The notes under the pieces were generated by a model. That model saw nothing but the letters and a program-made list of their open reading frames with translations, was not told where the DNA came from and did no database searches. The position numbers were made by a program, and so were the translations under genes. From contig JBLHGU010000026.1 of assembly GCA_047615875.1 (NCBI GenBank), positions 1 to 40,050 of the forward strand: DNA of 40,050 nucleotides, given 5' to 3'. This stretch comes from JBLHGU01 sp047615875 (lineage in GTDB: Bacteria; Pseudomonadota; Gammaproteobacteria; Arenicellales; CAJQKF01). The stretch's first letter is position 1, and each line of letters opens with the position of its first letter. Positions 17,711 to 26,631 of this stretch are shown here, piece after piece.

Positions 17711-19114
17711 ATGCAAGCCAAAACTCTTTATGACAAAATTTGGGATGCCCATGCGATTCGCGAAGAATCTGACGGCACTACTCTGATCTATATTGATCGA
17801 CATCTGATTCACGAAGTAACCAGTGCCCAGGCTTTCCAGGGTTTACGTGATGCGGGGCGATCGCCACGACAACCCACATTGAATCTGGCTGTGGTCGATC
17901 ACAACATTCCCACAACGGATAGATCTCTCGGCATTGAAGATCCTGAAAGTGCACTGCAAATTGACACCCTGAGAAAAAACACTGAGGAGTTTGGTATTGA
18001 ATACTACGACGCCACCGATCAGCGACAGGGCATCGTACACATTATAGGTCCCGAGCAAGGTTTTACATTGCCCGGCACAACAATAGTATGCGGTGACTCT
18101 CACACAGCCACACATGGTGCATTCGGTGCGCTCGCCCATGGCATTGGCACATCTGAAGTTGAACACGTTCTTGCAACCCAAACATTGCTGCAAAAGAAAT
18201 CTAAAAATATGCGGGTACAAGTTGACGGTGTATTGCATGAGGGTATAACCGGTAAAGACGTAACACTATCGGTAATCGGTAAAACCGGCACAGCTGGCGG
18301 TACCGGTTTTGTTATTGAGTACACCGGAGAAGTGATACGCAATCTCACTATGGAAGGCCGAATGACCGTATGCAATATGGCCATTGAAGGTGGTGCAAGG
18401 GCCGGGCTAATCGCTCCAGATGACATTACATTCAACTACCTTAAAGGCCGAAGCAAAGCACCTAAGGGTGAAGCCTGGGAACAGGCAATGGCCTATTGGC
18501 GTACGCTGTACACCGACAGCGATGCAGTCTTTGATGAAATCATTGTTTTGAACGGGACTGATATTTCACCCGTAGTAACCTGGGGCACATCCCCAGAGGA
18601 TGTGTTGTCCATTTCTGACTGTGTGCCCTACCCCGAAGATTTTGAAAGTGAGGACAAGCGTTCTGCAGTAAAACGATCACTAGAATATATGGGGCTTAAA
18701 AGTGGCACGCCGCTAAATGAAATCCATGTAGACAAAGTGTTTATTGGTTCCTGCACCAACGGTCGCATCGAAGACTTGCGTGCTGTTGCTCGTGTAGCCA
18801 AAGGACGAACGGTAGTTAGTGGCGTTCATGCCATGGTAGTCCCTGGTTCAGGACTAGTTAAACATCAGGCTGAGCAAGAAGGCATCGCTAGCATCTTGAA
18901 GGAAGCTGGATTTGACTGGCGAGAACCTGGTTGTTCAATGTGTTTGGGTATGAACCCGGATCGATTGGAGCCAGGCGAAAGATGTGCTTCAACTTCAAAC
19001 AGAAATTTTGAAGGACGTCAGGGTCGCGGTGGCCGGACACATCTAGTATCTCCTGCCATGGCAGCTGCAGCAGCTGTTTTTGGACATTTCACTGACATTC
19101 GAGAAATAGGCTAA
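17711..19114 (+). CDS. leuC: 3-isopropylmalate dehydratase, large subunit
   Basis: Aconitase-family [4Fe-4S] enzyme that isomerises 2- to 3-isopropylmalate in leucine synthesis. Cluster cysteines lie in FIGSCTNGRIED and in GCSMCLGMNPD; substrate-site GDSHTATHGAFGALAHGIGT is intact. I chose ATG 17711 (MQAKTLYDKIWDAH) because family members start at AKTLY; an in-frame TTG at 17684 would add nine residues. About 467 residues is the usual length. Paired with leuD 10 bases downstream; leuA and leuB are not adjacent. Confidence 0.95.
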   Translation: MQAKTLYDKIWDAHAIREESDGTTLIYIDRHLIHEVTSAQAFQGLRDAGRSPRQPTLNLAVVDHNIPTTDRSLGIEDPESALQIDTLRKNTEEFGIEYYDATDQRQGIVHIIGPEQGFTLPGTTIVCGDSHTATHGAFGALAHGIGTSEVEHVLATQTLLQKKSKNMRVQVDGVLHEGITGKDVTLSVIGKTGTAGGTGFVIEYTGEVIRNLTMEGRMTVCNMAIEGGARAGLIAPDDITFNYLKGRSKAPKGEAWEQAMAYWRTLYTDSDAVFDEIIVLNGTDISPVVTWGTSPEDVLSISDCVPYPEDFESEDKRSAVKRSLEYMGLKSGTPLNEIHVDKVFIGSCTNGRIEDLRAVARVAKGRTVVSGVHAMVVPGSGLVKHQAEQEGIASILKEAGFDWREPGCSMCLGMNPDRLEPGERCASTSNRNFEGRQGRGGRTHLVSPAMAAAAAVFGHFTDIREIG

Positions 19115-19124
19115 GGTACAGAAT

Positions 19125-19742
19125 ATGACTCCGTTTACTACCCTACAGGGCGTTATGGCGCCGCTGCCGATGATTAATGTCGATACTGATAAGATCATTC
19201 CCAAGCAGTTCTTAAAAACCATTGAAAGAACCGGCTTAGCCAAAGGCCTGTTCTTTGAAATGCGCTTCAATGACGATGGCAGCGAAAAACAGGATTTCGT
19301 GCTAAACACCCCACCTTACCGTGATTCAAAAATTCTCGTAGCGGGTGATAATTTTGGCTGTGGCTCATCTAGAGAACACGCAGCCTGGGCACTAATTGAT
19401 TTTGGCATTCGTTGTGTTATCGCACCGAGTTTTTCGGATATTTTCTTTAATAATGCACCGAAAAACGGCATGTTACTGATCACGCTTCATCCAGAGCAAA
19501 TTAACACTTTGGTAAGTTTGGCCTCCGACCCTGCGCGCTGCGAAATGAAGATAGACCTGGAAAAACAAACAGTGGCCACTTCTGCAGGTGCTGAAATCGG
19601 ATTTGATATCGAAGAGTTTCGAAAACACTGTTTGGTAAATGGACTGGATGATATTGCCTTAACGCTGTCCCATGCAGATGAGATTCAGGGCTATGAGGAA
19701 AAACAGCGTGCAGCCCAGCAATGGTTATTTCCGGTACCATAA
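19125..19742 (+). CDS. leuD: 3-isopropylmalate dehydratase, small subunit
   Basis: Swivelling-domain subunit that completes the LeuCD isomerase. Family marks: GVMAPLPMINVDTDKIIPKQFLK at the N-terminus (two segments), DNFGCGSSREHAAWAL near 77-92, and CVIAPSFSDIFFNNAPKNG near 100. 205 residues is typical. Ten bases after leuC, so the pair forms one transcription unit. leuB would normally follow, but an unrelated TPR-like gene does instead. Confidence 0.95.
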   Translation: MTPFTTLQGVMAPLPMINVDTDKIIPKQFLKTIERTGLAKGLFFEMRFNDDGSEKQDFVLNTPPYRDSKILVAGDNFGCGSSREHAAWALIDFGIRCVIAPSFSDIFFNNAPKNGMLLITLHPEQINTLVSLASDPARCEMKIDLEKQTVATSAGAEIGFDIEEFRKHCLVNGLDDIALTLSHADEIQGYEEKQRAAQQWLFPVP

Positions 19743-19911
19743 GACCACCTCTACCCGCTAGCTTACAATAACCCGATAGGACTCCCAGATTTTCAATGGC
19801 TGGTGAACTACGCAGGCTAGCGTTTGTGCCAGGCATCGCTGCTAAAATCAGCCTAGGGGGAGTATACTGACAGATACCGATCATTTGTCGTTGCCGACAG
19901 CGGAGGCAGAA

Positions 19912-21066
19912 ATGTCAAAAATACTGTCTTATGGGGCCGCTGCTGTGGTCCTATCTATTATTTCCTATGACGTTTTACAGGACGTCCTACTACCTGATTT
20001 GAATTCCACAACCGTCCCAGCAGTATCAGCTGTGCTGGAGAGCAGTAACACGGTAGCTGTTGAGATTCCAGACTACTCAGCTCAATTACCCCAGTCCCTT
20101 AGCACCCTGAACTTTGCAGGGCTGGATAGTTACCGCAATAAAATTCAGCAACTGGTAGATACTAAAGAATTCTCCGCTGCACGGAATATTTTGCTAGAGC
20201 TGGCAGCCGACGCAGTTCGTCATGGAGAACAGACTGATCTGGGTAATTCCCTCGCGTTACTAGGCGAAATTTCTCTTCATCAAAGAGATCTTAATGCTGC
20301 CGAAAACTACTTAATGGAAGCAGTAACTATTTTTGAGGAGTCAAATAATCTCCCTGGTAGTGCCTACGCCTATTTGCAGTTAGGCAAAGTTCACGTAACA
20401 GCTCGCCAGTTGGCCCGAAAAGCGGGAGAGTCCTATGACCTCTTGCTCATAGCCCGCAATCAAATTGCTAAATATCGTTATGATGATGCGCTCAACAATC
20501 TGCAGCGTGTAGTCGAATCCAATCTGGGTATTGATCGATACGGTAGTGCGGCGGCTGCATTGCAGTCGTTGGCAATTCTACACCGCTTACAGGGCCAAAC
20601 ACAGCAATCAGAACAGTCATTACAAAGAGCGGCAATTTTGTATGCCAGTGCTGGTCAGGACAAGCTGGCAAGAACTCTGATATCTCAACTGTCAAAAGCT
20701 GGAGTAGATCCCACCGTCCTCAATGATGCCCTGCAGGAAGTGGAAGGACTGGCAGAAAAATTTAATACCGAAATGGTACAAATGCGTAAAGCCGAAGATT
20801 TATTAAGGTTGTATAACCACTATTCTGCATCGGGCAACGAGGAAAGAGCCTGGAAGTTCAGACTAAAAGCCTCCCAGGCAGTGGCAAAAACATCAAGGCA
20901 GGCAATGTATCATCGACAGCCCGGCGTGTTGGCTGTGCTTTATAATTCTAACGACAATATGGCCCTGGCAAAGAACTATATCGATCGTGCAGATAAGCTT
21001 TTTTCCACCGCAGGCCTCAACGACTGGCAAACTAAAACCCAGGAAATGACCAGAAATATATTCTAG
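19912..21066 (+). CDS. Exported or membrane-anchored TPR-like protein
   Basis: About 384 residues. The N-terminus (MSKILSYGAAAVVLSIISYDVL) is a signal peptide or signal anchor. The rest is helical, with tetratricopeptide-like helix pairs at about 85-160 (LAADAVRHGEQTDLGNSLAL, RDLNAAENYLMEAVTIFEE, GSAYAYLQLGKVHVTARQLA) and about 178-245. TPR folds usually mediate protein contacts; partner and role are unknown. The ATG at 19912 is chosen because GGAGG stands five bases upstream; an upstream in-frame TTG at 19885 is less likely. It may be read through from leuCD or have its own promoter in the 169-base gap. Confidence 0.78.
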   Translation: MSKILSYGAAAVVLSIISYDVLQDVLLPDLNSTTVPAVSAVLESSNTVAVEIPDYSAQLPQSLSTLNFAGLDSYRNKIQQLVDTKEFSAARNILLELAADAVRHGEQTDLGNSLALLGEISLHQRDLNAAENYLMEAVTIFEESNNLPGSAYAYLQLGKVHVTARQLARKAGESYDLLLIARNQIAKYRYDDALNNLQRVVESNLGIDRYGSAAAALQSLAILHRLQGQTQQSEQSLQRAAILYASAGQDKLARTLISQLSKAGVDPTVLNDALQEVEGLAEKFNTEMVQMRKAEDLLRLYNHYSASGNEERAWKFRLKASQAVAKTSRQAMYHRQPGVLAVLYNSNDNMALAKNYIDRADKLFSTAGLNDWQTKTQEMTRNIF

Positions 21067-21095
21067 AACGAACAAATATTTGGTCTTAAAAGGAT

Positions 21096-21123
21096 AAAAA
21101 AAGGGTGGTACAGTGCACCACCC
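21096..21123 (-). terminator. Intrinsic terminator of the histone-like gene
   Basis: On the minus strand, GGGTGGT (21123-21117) pairs with ACCACCC (21109-21103) around a seven-base loop. Seven U's follow (21102-21096). It lies 28 bases after the stop of the Lys/Ala-rich gene. Flanking A/T can extend the stem and may also slow transcription from the convergent TPR gene. Confidence 0.8.
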
Positions 21124-21150
21124 TTTCGCTTAACAGCCAGCTACTAAACT

Positions 21151-21516
21151 TTACTTCTTCTTTGATGCTTTCTTTTTTGCGGCCTTTTTCTTAGCAGATT
21201 TCTTCTTACTTACCTTCTTTTTGCTCGCTTTCTTTTTTGTGGCCTTCTTCTTACTGGCCTTTTTCTTTGCTACCTTCTTTGCTACCTTCTTTGCGGCTTT
21301 CTTTTTAGCAGCTTTCTTCTTGCTAGCTTTCTTTTTTGTGGCCTTCTTCTTGCTCGTTGCTTTTGATGCTTTGGTTACTTTCTTCTTCGCAACCTTTTTC
21401 TTTGCTGCTTTCTTTGCTGTTGTCTTTTTCTTAACGGCTTTTTTCTTACCTACTTTACGCGCCACTTTTTTAGAAGCGGTCTTCTTCTTGGAACTCTTCT
21501 TTTTTGCTGCAGCCAT
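21151..21516 (-). CDS. Histone H1-like Lys/Ala-rich nucleoid protein
   Basis: 121 residues made almost only of Lys, Ala, Ser, Thr and Val in degenerate KKKA(S/A/T)KK repeats. It starts MAAAKKKSSKKKTASKK and has no folded domain. Such tails bind DNA non-specifically, as in bacterial H1-like proteins and the AlgP C-terminus; a nucleoid role is inferred. ATG 21516 is chosen because AGGAG lies nine bases upstream; an in-frame ATG at 21534 is less likely. A strong promoter and terminator bracket it, so it is a stand-alone, probably well expressed gene. The length of the repeat tract probably varies between strains. Confidence 0.85.
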   Translation of the reverse strand: MAAAKKKSSKKKTASKKVARKVGKKKAVKKKTTAKKAAKKKVAKKKVTKASKATSKKKATKKKASKKKAAKKKAAKKVAKKVAKKKASKKKATKKKASKKKVSKKKSAKKKAAKKKASKKK

Positions 21517-21667
21517 ATAGCTAACTCCTCTCATGAGTAAATTTTAAACGAAGAAAACGATATTGATGGATTACTTCTATATACCAATTCTTCATACACT
21601 TCTTTTGACACTAGCTTCTTAAAAATAAACACCTACAAATAATTCTAAATTTAAGTTGCCAACTAGA

Positions 21668-21695
21668 ACTATATCTTTATAAACACGCATGTCAA
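21668..21695 (-). promoter_or_regulatory. Sigma-70 promoter of the histone-like gene
   Basis: On the minus strand, a perfect -35 TTGACA (21695-21690), a 16-base spacer and -10 TATAGT (21673-21668). This predicts a leader of about 145 bases before ATG 21516. It is the best promoter match I saw in the window. Confidence 0.7.
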
Positions 21696-21801
21696 GTTAA
21701 TCACTATAACGTCGCTTTTATAGCGTAAGTGAATGATGAATTCATAGCATACGCCGGTATATAATTTGGCTGCTGTTGTTGATAACGAGGTGAATTTTTA
21801 T

Positions 21802-21993
21802 ATGTTTCGAAAAGGTATTTCATGCTATCGCCATCTGTAGAAATTTACGAAGTCTGTGAGCAGGACATATACAAATAGCAGTCTTGTCTCCTCCGACATT
21901 GACAGGGCTACTGTTCTATCGAACTGTCTTCAACAACTCCAATTAGGTTCTGCATCGATCGCGCGGGACTTGTTTAGAAGGACAAATTCTTAA
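21802..21993 (+). other. Candidate short gene with an in-frame TAG at codon 13
   Basis: GAGGTGA (21787-21793) lies eight bases before ATG 21802, with TATAAT at 21760-21765 upstream, so transcription and translation signals are well spaced. The first frame gives a 12-residue peptide (MFRKGISCYRHL) ending at TAG 21838-21840. The same frame then stays open for 50 more codons to TAA 21991-21993. It may be a leader peptide or the start of a decayed gene. No family recognised; the -35 region is poor. Confidence 0.3.
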
Positions 21994-22930
21994 ACCACTG
22001 TTCATGAAATTGACGCTTCCTTCTTATCCTACAAGTAAGTGCACCGACAACAATCTGGTGAACAAGAATATTGGTCAAAGCAAGGTTCTATTTAGTCAAG
22101 GAAAGACTACTCGTGACAACGAGTTTTTGTAAATCAAAAGAGCAGCCAGAATCCGTGCAGCAATTGAAATTCGTCTTGGGACTTACGGATGCCAATATCT
22201 ATCTGGACGAAACTAATCAGGCTGATGAAATATATACACCTATAACCTTCTACAGCTTATAACGGTAGCTGGATTTATTCTTCGAACGACGAACTCAATC
22301 TATTCGGCCAATAGTTGAGGAAAATGCAACGCATAAGAATTCGCATGGAACACATACCTCAGGCACATCTTGATCCAACTTGGACACTTCAAGAAAAACT
22401 TTCAAAGGAATTGGCTTTTATTGCGTTTATAAATACTTATTGATTCTACCCTACGAAAATAACTATAGTAATTCGCACTCCAGCCCATTAGAAACATTTA
22501 TCAGATTAAAAAGCACCGTTAAGTAAACCTCAGGTCTAAAGTGCAAAAGAGTCGACTAAAGTCAATTTCTAAATTAGTGAATAAGCATATTCTGGTTTTC
22601 AGGAATAAACTAAAGCATAATTTTTATAGCAGTTAAGCTTGGCATGCATGGGTCACAGTTATCAAATTGCAGGGCTTAGAAAAATTAACTGCATCGAAAC
22701 AATAAAATTGCTCGGGCGTTCTTAAGTTTGTTAAATCATAATCCTAAACATTGTAGTGCACAATTCTCATTCGGCAATCGTTCCGAGGAAGTTATTGTGA
22801 CAAACAGATTAATTCAACAAGATAGACGTAGCTGGCACATTATTCCAGAAAGATCCGATTCAAAATGATGTCTATAGCCGTCTAGTGGATCATCTCTATC
22901 AAAAAACAACTATTTATTTTTATCAATTTG

Positions 22931-22959
22931 TTCAAATTAACCCTTTTATGCGCTACAAT
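22931..22959 (+). promoter_or_regulatory. Probable sigma-70 promoter of aapJQMP
   Basis: -35 TTCAAA (22931-22936), a 17-base spacer, and -10 TACAAT (22954-22959). It predicts a leader of about 100 bases before aapJ ATG 23066. The -10 matches five of six consensus bases and the -35 four of six. Confidence 0.5.
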
Positions 22960-23065
22960 TTCCAACAATCAAGTCGCTATACAAACCATTTCTAATTTTG
23001 AAAGACTTGATATTCAGTTTTATCACAATAACTTGCAACGTGAATTTATTTGAGGAGAGAAATAC

Positions 23066-24085
23066 ATGAGAGTTACCAAAACTACAGCAATTGCTGCTGC
23101 CCTGTCACTTACCGCAATGTCTGCCCAGGCAGGCACCCTCGCTGATGTTCAGGCTCGCGGTGAGCTTAATTGTGTTGTTTCAACGGGTGTGGCTGGTTTT
23201 GCTGCACCAAATGATAGTGGCCGTTGGGAAGGCTTCGATATTGACTTCTGTCGTGCCGTAGCGGCAGCCGTACTGGGTGATGGAGAAAAAGTTAAATTCG
23301 TTCCCACTACCGGCAAAACCCGATTTACCATATTGAATTCCGGTGAAGGTGATATCCTGTTTCGAAACACCACCGAGACCATGAGTCGTGACGCTGACCT
23401 GAAGCTCAGCTTCTTGCCCGTTAATTACTACGACGGACAGGGTTTCATGATTCGCAAAGAACTCGGCGTTAGTTCTGCAAAGGATCTCGATGGTGCTTCA
23501 GTCTGCATTCAGACGGGTACCACCACCGAACTCAACCTGGCGGATTACTTCCGTATTAACGGTATATCTTACGAGCCGGTCGCCATCGAAACCAACGCAG
23601 AAGGTATAACCAACTACGGTGGAAACCGATGCGACGTTTATACCACTGACGCATCCGGTCTGGCTTCAACCCGCGCTGCACTTGAAGATCCCTCAGCTCA
23701 TATCATTCTTCCGGAAATTATTTCCAAAGAGCCTTTGGGTGGTGCGGTTCGACAGGGCGATGATCAATGGTTCGATATCGGCAAATGGGTCGTTAACGCG
23801 CTGATCAATGCTGAAGAACTGGGTATTACCCAGGCAAATGTGGCTGAACTTGCATCTGCTGCTGGCGATAATCCTAGCGTTAATCGTATGTTGGGTACCG
23901 AAAGCAATATGGGTGAGATGCTTGGACTGGATAATGGCTGGGCTGTTCGGGCGATTTCCGCAGTTGGAAACTACGGCGAATCATTCGAGCGTAATATTGG
24001 TCCTAATACCGCAATTGGTCTTGAGCGTGGTCTCAATGCCCTGTGGAAGGACGGTGGCATCTTGTACGCCGCGCCGATTCGATAA
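23066..24085 (+). CDS. aapJ: General L-amino acid ABC transporter, substrate-binding protein
   Basis: Periplasmic amino-acid-binding protein of the AapJ/BztA type. A signal peptide spans residues 1-22 (cleavage after SAQA). The mature start is GTLADVQARGELNCVVSTG; the binding fold continues with GFDIDFCRAVAAAVLG and TGKTRFTILNSGEGDILFRN. The 339-residue length matches AapJ. GAGGAGAG lies just before the ATG. First gene of the aapJQMP operon. A stable hairpin after its stop would favour high AapJ over permease levels. Confidence 0.95.
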   Translation: MRVTKTTAIAAALSLTAMSAQAGTLADVQARGELNCVVSTGVAGFAAPNDSGRWEGFDIDFCRAVAAAVLGDGEKVKFVPTTGKTRFTILNSGEGDILFRNTTETMSRDADLKLSFLPVNYYDGQGFMIRKELGVSSAKDLDGASVCIQTGTTTELNLADYFRINGISYEPVAIETNAEGITNYGGNRCDVYTTDASGLASTRAALEDPSAHIILPEIISKEPLGGAVRQGDDQWFDIGKWVVNALINAEELGITQANVAELASAAGDNPSVNRMLGTESNMGEMLGLDNGWAVRAISAVGNYGESFERNIGPNTAIGLERGLNALWKDGGILYAAPIR

Positions 24086-24103
24086 GTAACTGGCATCAAA
24101 ATT

Positions 24104-24121
24104 GGGGCGCTACGGCGCCCC
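24104..24121 (+). terminator. Intercistronic GC-rich hairpin, partial terminator or mRNA stabiliser
   Basis: ggggcgc (24104-24110) pairs with gcgcccc (24115-24121) around a tacg tetraloop, which closes as a stable C(UACG)G. Only ggtttattt follows, so the U-run is weak. It sits 19 bases after aapJ, as is common in binding-protein operons where it protects upstream mRNA and reduces read-through. Confidence 0.6.
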
Positions 24122-24282
24122 GGTTTATTTAACCAAGAGGCAACTAATTTTGTGTTTGAGAATGGCGCAGCAGTTAGAATAGTTATTGTTATCAACATCC
24201 TCACTAGAACAATGAAAAACTGCGCCACTGGCAGCAGGACTATTTACCGCCAGGAAATCAGACACTTTAGTGGAAAGCAGCA

Positions 24283-25476
24283 ATGAGTGATAAAGCCTCA
24301 CCCCAACCGCAAAGAAACGTCATTTCGAAACTGTGGAACGATAAGGAATATCGTGAAGTAATTATTCAGATAATAGCCATCACCGCGATTTTTGCGTTCT
24401 TCTTTATAATGGCACGAAATGCGGTTTCTAATCTGGAAGCCATTGGTAAGGACATCAGTTTTAGTTTTCTCTGGCAGCCATCCAGCTATGACATCAGCCA
24501 GCACCTGATTGAGTATACTTCGCGCTCTACACATTTTCGGGCGATGTTGGTAGGTATAATCAATACTCTGATGATTGCGGTACTGGGTATCATTTTATCA
24601 ACCGTGCTCGGGTTTCTGCTAGGTGTATTCAGACTATCAAAAAACTGGATTATTAATCGATTAGCGTATTTCTATATAGAGTACGTGCGTAATGTACCGG
24701 TTTTACTGCATATCCTGCTGGTACACGGCTTAATCGTCCATTCACTGCCGATACCAAAAAATGCGATAAATATAAACGATGCCGCCTTTCTTACCAATCG
24801 TGGATTATTTACCCCTAGCCCTGGTTTTGAATCTTTGTTCTGGATAGTGCTGATCCTGTTTGTCGGCGGCATTATTTTTAGTTGGTGGTTCAGTAGATAT
24901 GCCAAGATGGTTCAGGATACAACGGGTAAGCATTACCCGGTATTTTGGATTAGTCTGGGTGCTATCGTTGGCCTCCCATTTCTGATGTACTTTATACTGG
25001 GTTCTCCCATCGCCTGGGAAATTCCGGTTCTGAAAGGATTCAACTTTAAAGGCGGCATGGTAATCCGACCTGAATTCATCGCCTTGTGGTTAGCATTGTC
25101 TTTGTATACAGCGGCTTTTATAGGCGAAATTGTCCGCGCGGGAATTTCCGCAGTAAGTTGGGGACAAACCGAAGCGTCGTCGGCATTAGGCATAAGCGGC
25201 GGCCGCACTTTGAGTCTGGTGGTTATTCCCCAGGCATTACGCATCATCATTCCGCCCCTGACCAGCCAATATTTAAATATTACCAAAAACTCCTCTTTGG
25301 CCATAGCGATCGGTTATATGGATATTGTTGCCACACTCGGCGGCGTCACGCTCAATCAAACCGGCCGCGAAATGGAAACCATGACCATGGTATTGGGGCT
25401 ATACCTGCTTTTCTCATTGATAATTTCATCAATTATGAACTGGTATAACAAGCGCATAAAATTAATAGAGCGATAG
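24283..25476 (+). CDS. aapQ: General L-amino acid ABC transporter, permease AapQ
   Basis: 397-residue inner-membrane permease of the HisMQ type. A long N-terminal extension contains one span (about 26-46). Core spans follow from about 90 on, including MLVGIINTLMIAVLGIILST and YIEYVRNVPVLLHILL. The cytoplasmic EAA loop is present near 305 (EASSALGISGGRTLSLVVIP) for contact with AapP. An enlarged periplasmic insertion (about 160-240) is typical of Aap/Bzt permeases. It precedes aapM by nine bases. Confidence 0.94.
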   Translation: MSDKASPQPQRNVISKLWNDKEYREVIIQIIAITAIFAFFFIMARNAVSNLEAIGKDISFSFLWQPSSYDISQHLIEYTSRSTHFRAMLVGIINTLMIAVLGIILSTVLGFLLGVFRLSKNWIINRLAYFYIEYVRNVPVLLHILLVHGLIVHSLPIPKNAININDAAFLTNRGLFTPSPGFESLFWIVLILFVGGIIFSWWFSRYAKMVQDTTGKHYPVFWISLGAIVGLPFLMYFILGSPIAWEIPVLKGFNFKGGMVIRPEFIALWLALSLYTAAFIGEIVRAGISAVSWGQTEASSALGISGGRTLSLVVIPQALRIIIPPLTSQYLNITKNSSLAIAIGYMDIVATLGGVTLNQTGREMETMTMVLGLYLLFSLIISSIMNWYNKRIKLIER

Positions 25477-25485
25477 GCGGAAATC

Positions 25486-26616
25486 ATGCAATCAAACAAC
25501 AGCAGCTACAAACTCGGCGAACATCCTGATTTACCCGCACCCGCCGGGACAGTTGGCCCAATCGCATGGGTTCGATCGAATCTATTTTCGTCTCCAACCA
25601 ATATTGTCCTGACTATTCTAGTCTTCTGGTTTCTGTACAAGTTAATTCCGGGATCACTCAACTGGTTTTTTCTTGATGCGGTATTTAGCGGTGAAGATCG
25701 TAACGCCTGCATAGCCGCCGGGGACGGCGCCTGCTGGGCGTTTGTCGGTCAGCGGTTTAAACTGTTTACCTATGGGTTCTATCCGGAGCCAGAACGCTGG
25801 CGCGTCAATCTGTCGTTCATTATGCTGTGTTTCGCTATCGTCCCGGTACTATTTGATAAAACTCCGTTTCGCAAGTATGGCCTCTATTATGCGATGGCGT
25901 TCCCGTTTATTGGCGGGTGGTTACTGATTGGTGGAAGTTTTCTGGGGATTTTTTCTTTGCCAGTGGTGGCAACAAGTGAGTTTGGTGGCATTATGCTGAC
26001 ATTGGTGATCGGTGTCACCGGTATTGCGTTTTCTCTGCCCATTGGCATCCTGCTGGCCTTGGGCCGGCAATCCAATCTGCCCATTATACGAATTTTCTGC
26101 ATCGGATTTATTGAATTTATGCGCGGCGTACCATTGATCACGCTGTTGTTTGTGGCGTCAACCATGCTCAGCTACTTTTTACCACCCGGGACTAAATTTG
26201 ACCTGCTGCTGCGCGTATTGATTATGGTCACGCTGTTCGCCTCTGCCTACATGGCGGAAGTCATTCGTGGAGGACTTCAGGCCATTCCCAAAGGCCAGGT
26301 CGAGGCGGCTGACGCCTTGGGATTGAAATACTGGCCGACGATGCGCTTGATCGTATTGCCCCAGGCGCTAAAAATTTCTATCCCGGGCATCGTCAACACT
26401 TTTATTGGCCTGTATAAGGACTCCACACTGGTCATTATTATTGGATTACTTGATCCACTGGGAATAGGACAAGCATCCCTAGCCGACACCAAATGGACTG
26501 GGTTGTCCACTGAAGTGTATATTTTCGTCGCTATATTTTTCTTTATCTCTTGTTTTTCGATGTCCCGGTATTCGCTTTACCTTGAAGGAAAACTCGAAAC
26601 CGGACACAAACGATAA
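25486..26616 (+). CDS. aapM: General L-amino acid ABC transporter, permease AapM
   Basis: 376-residue second permease subunit. N-terminal SSYKLGEHPDLPAPAG and SNLFSSPTNIVLTILVFWF are typical of AapM. Cys residues lie in RNACIAAGDGACWAF. HisM-type core spans run from about 165, with the EAA loop VEAADALGLKYWPTMRLIVLP near 271 (the E-A-A-x3-G pattern). Pairs with AapQ to form the channel. It follows aapQ by nine bases and precedes aapP by 15. Confidence 0.94.
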   Translation: MQSNNSSYKLGEHPDLPAPAGTVGPIAWVRSNLFSSPTNIVLTILVFWFLYKLIPGSLNWFFLDAVFSGEDRNACIAAGDGACWAFVGQRFKLFTYGFYPEPERWRVNLSFIMLCFAIVPVLFDKTPFRKYGLYYAMAFPFIGGWLLIGGSFLGIFSLPVVATSEFGGIMLTLVIGVTGIAFSLPIGILLALGRQSNLPIIRIFCIGFIEFMRGVPLITLLFVASTMLSYFLPPGTKFDLLLRVLIMVTLFASAYMAEVIRGGLQAIPKGQVEAADALGLKYWPTMRLIVLPQALKISIPGIVNTFIGLYKDSTLVIIIGLLDPLGIGQASLADTKWTGLSTEVYIFVAIFFFISCFSMSRYSLYLEGKLETGHKR

Positions 26617-26631
26617 CTGGGTACCCATACA

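Larger units (their letters stand above)
21697..23065. other. Gene-poor, AT-rich stretch of about 1.4 kb
   Basis: No recognisable gene on either strand. Visible pieces: a TATAAT at 21760-21765 followed by a good Shine-Dalgarno and ATG at 21802 (separate entry); a 63-codon TTG-start frame at 22071-22262 with no family resemblance; a 39-codon ATG frame at 22324-22443 with GAGG just upstream; a weak hairpin at 22109-22124 followed by tttt; and the aapJ promoter at 22931-22959. The mix of short frames and stops suggests decayed sequence, unrecognised small genes or RNA. Confidence 0.5.

Noticed and set aside
19756..19822. Inverted repeat CGCTAGC ... GCTAGCG after leuD
   Set aside because: Seven-base arms with a 53-base gap are likely by chance, and no U-run follows.
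21221..21520. Phe/Leu/Ala-rich 99-residue plus-strand frame resembling a membrane protein
   Set aside because: It is the reverse complement of the Lys-rich repeat gene; AAG/AAA codons read backwards give Phe/Leu. The promoter and terminator belong to the minus strand.
22831..22850. Sigma-54-like TGGCAC upstream of aapJ
   Set aside because: TGGCAC is not followed by TTGC at the required spacing.
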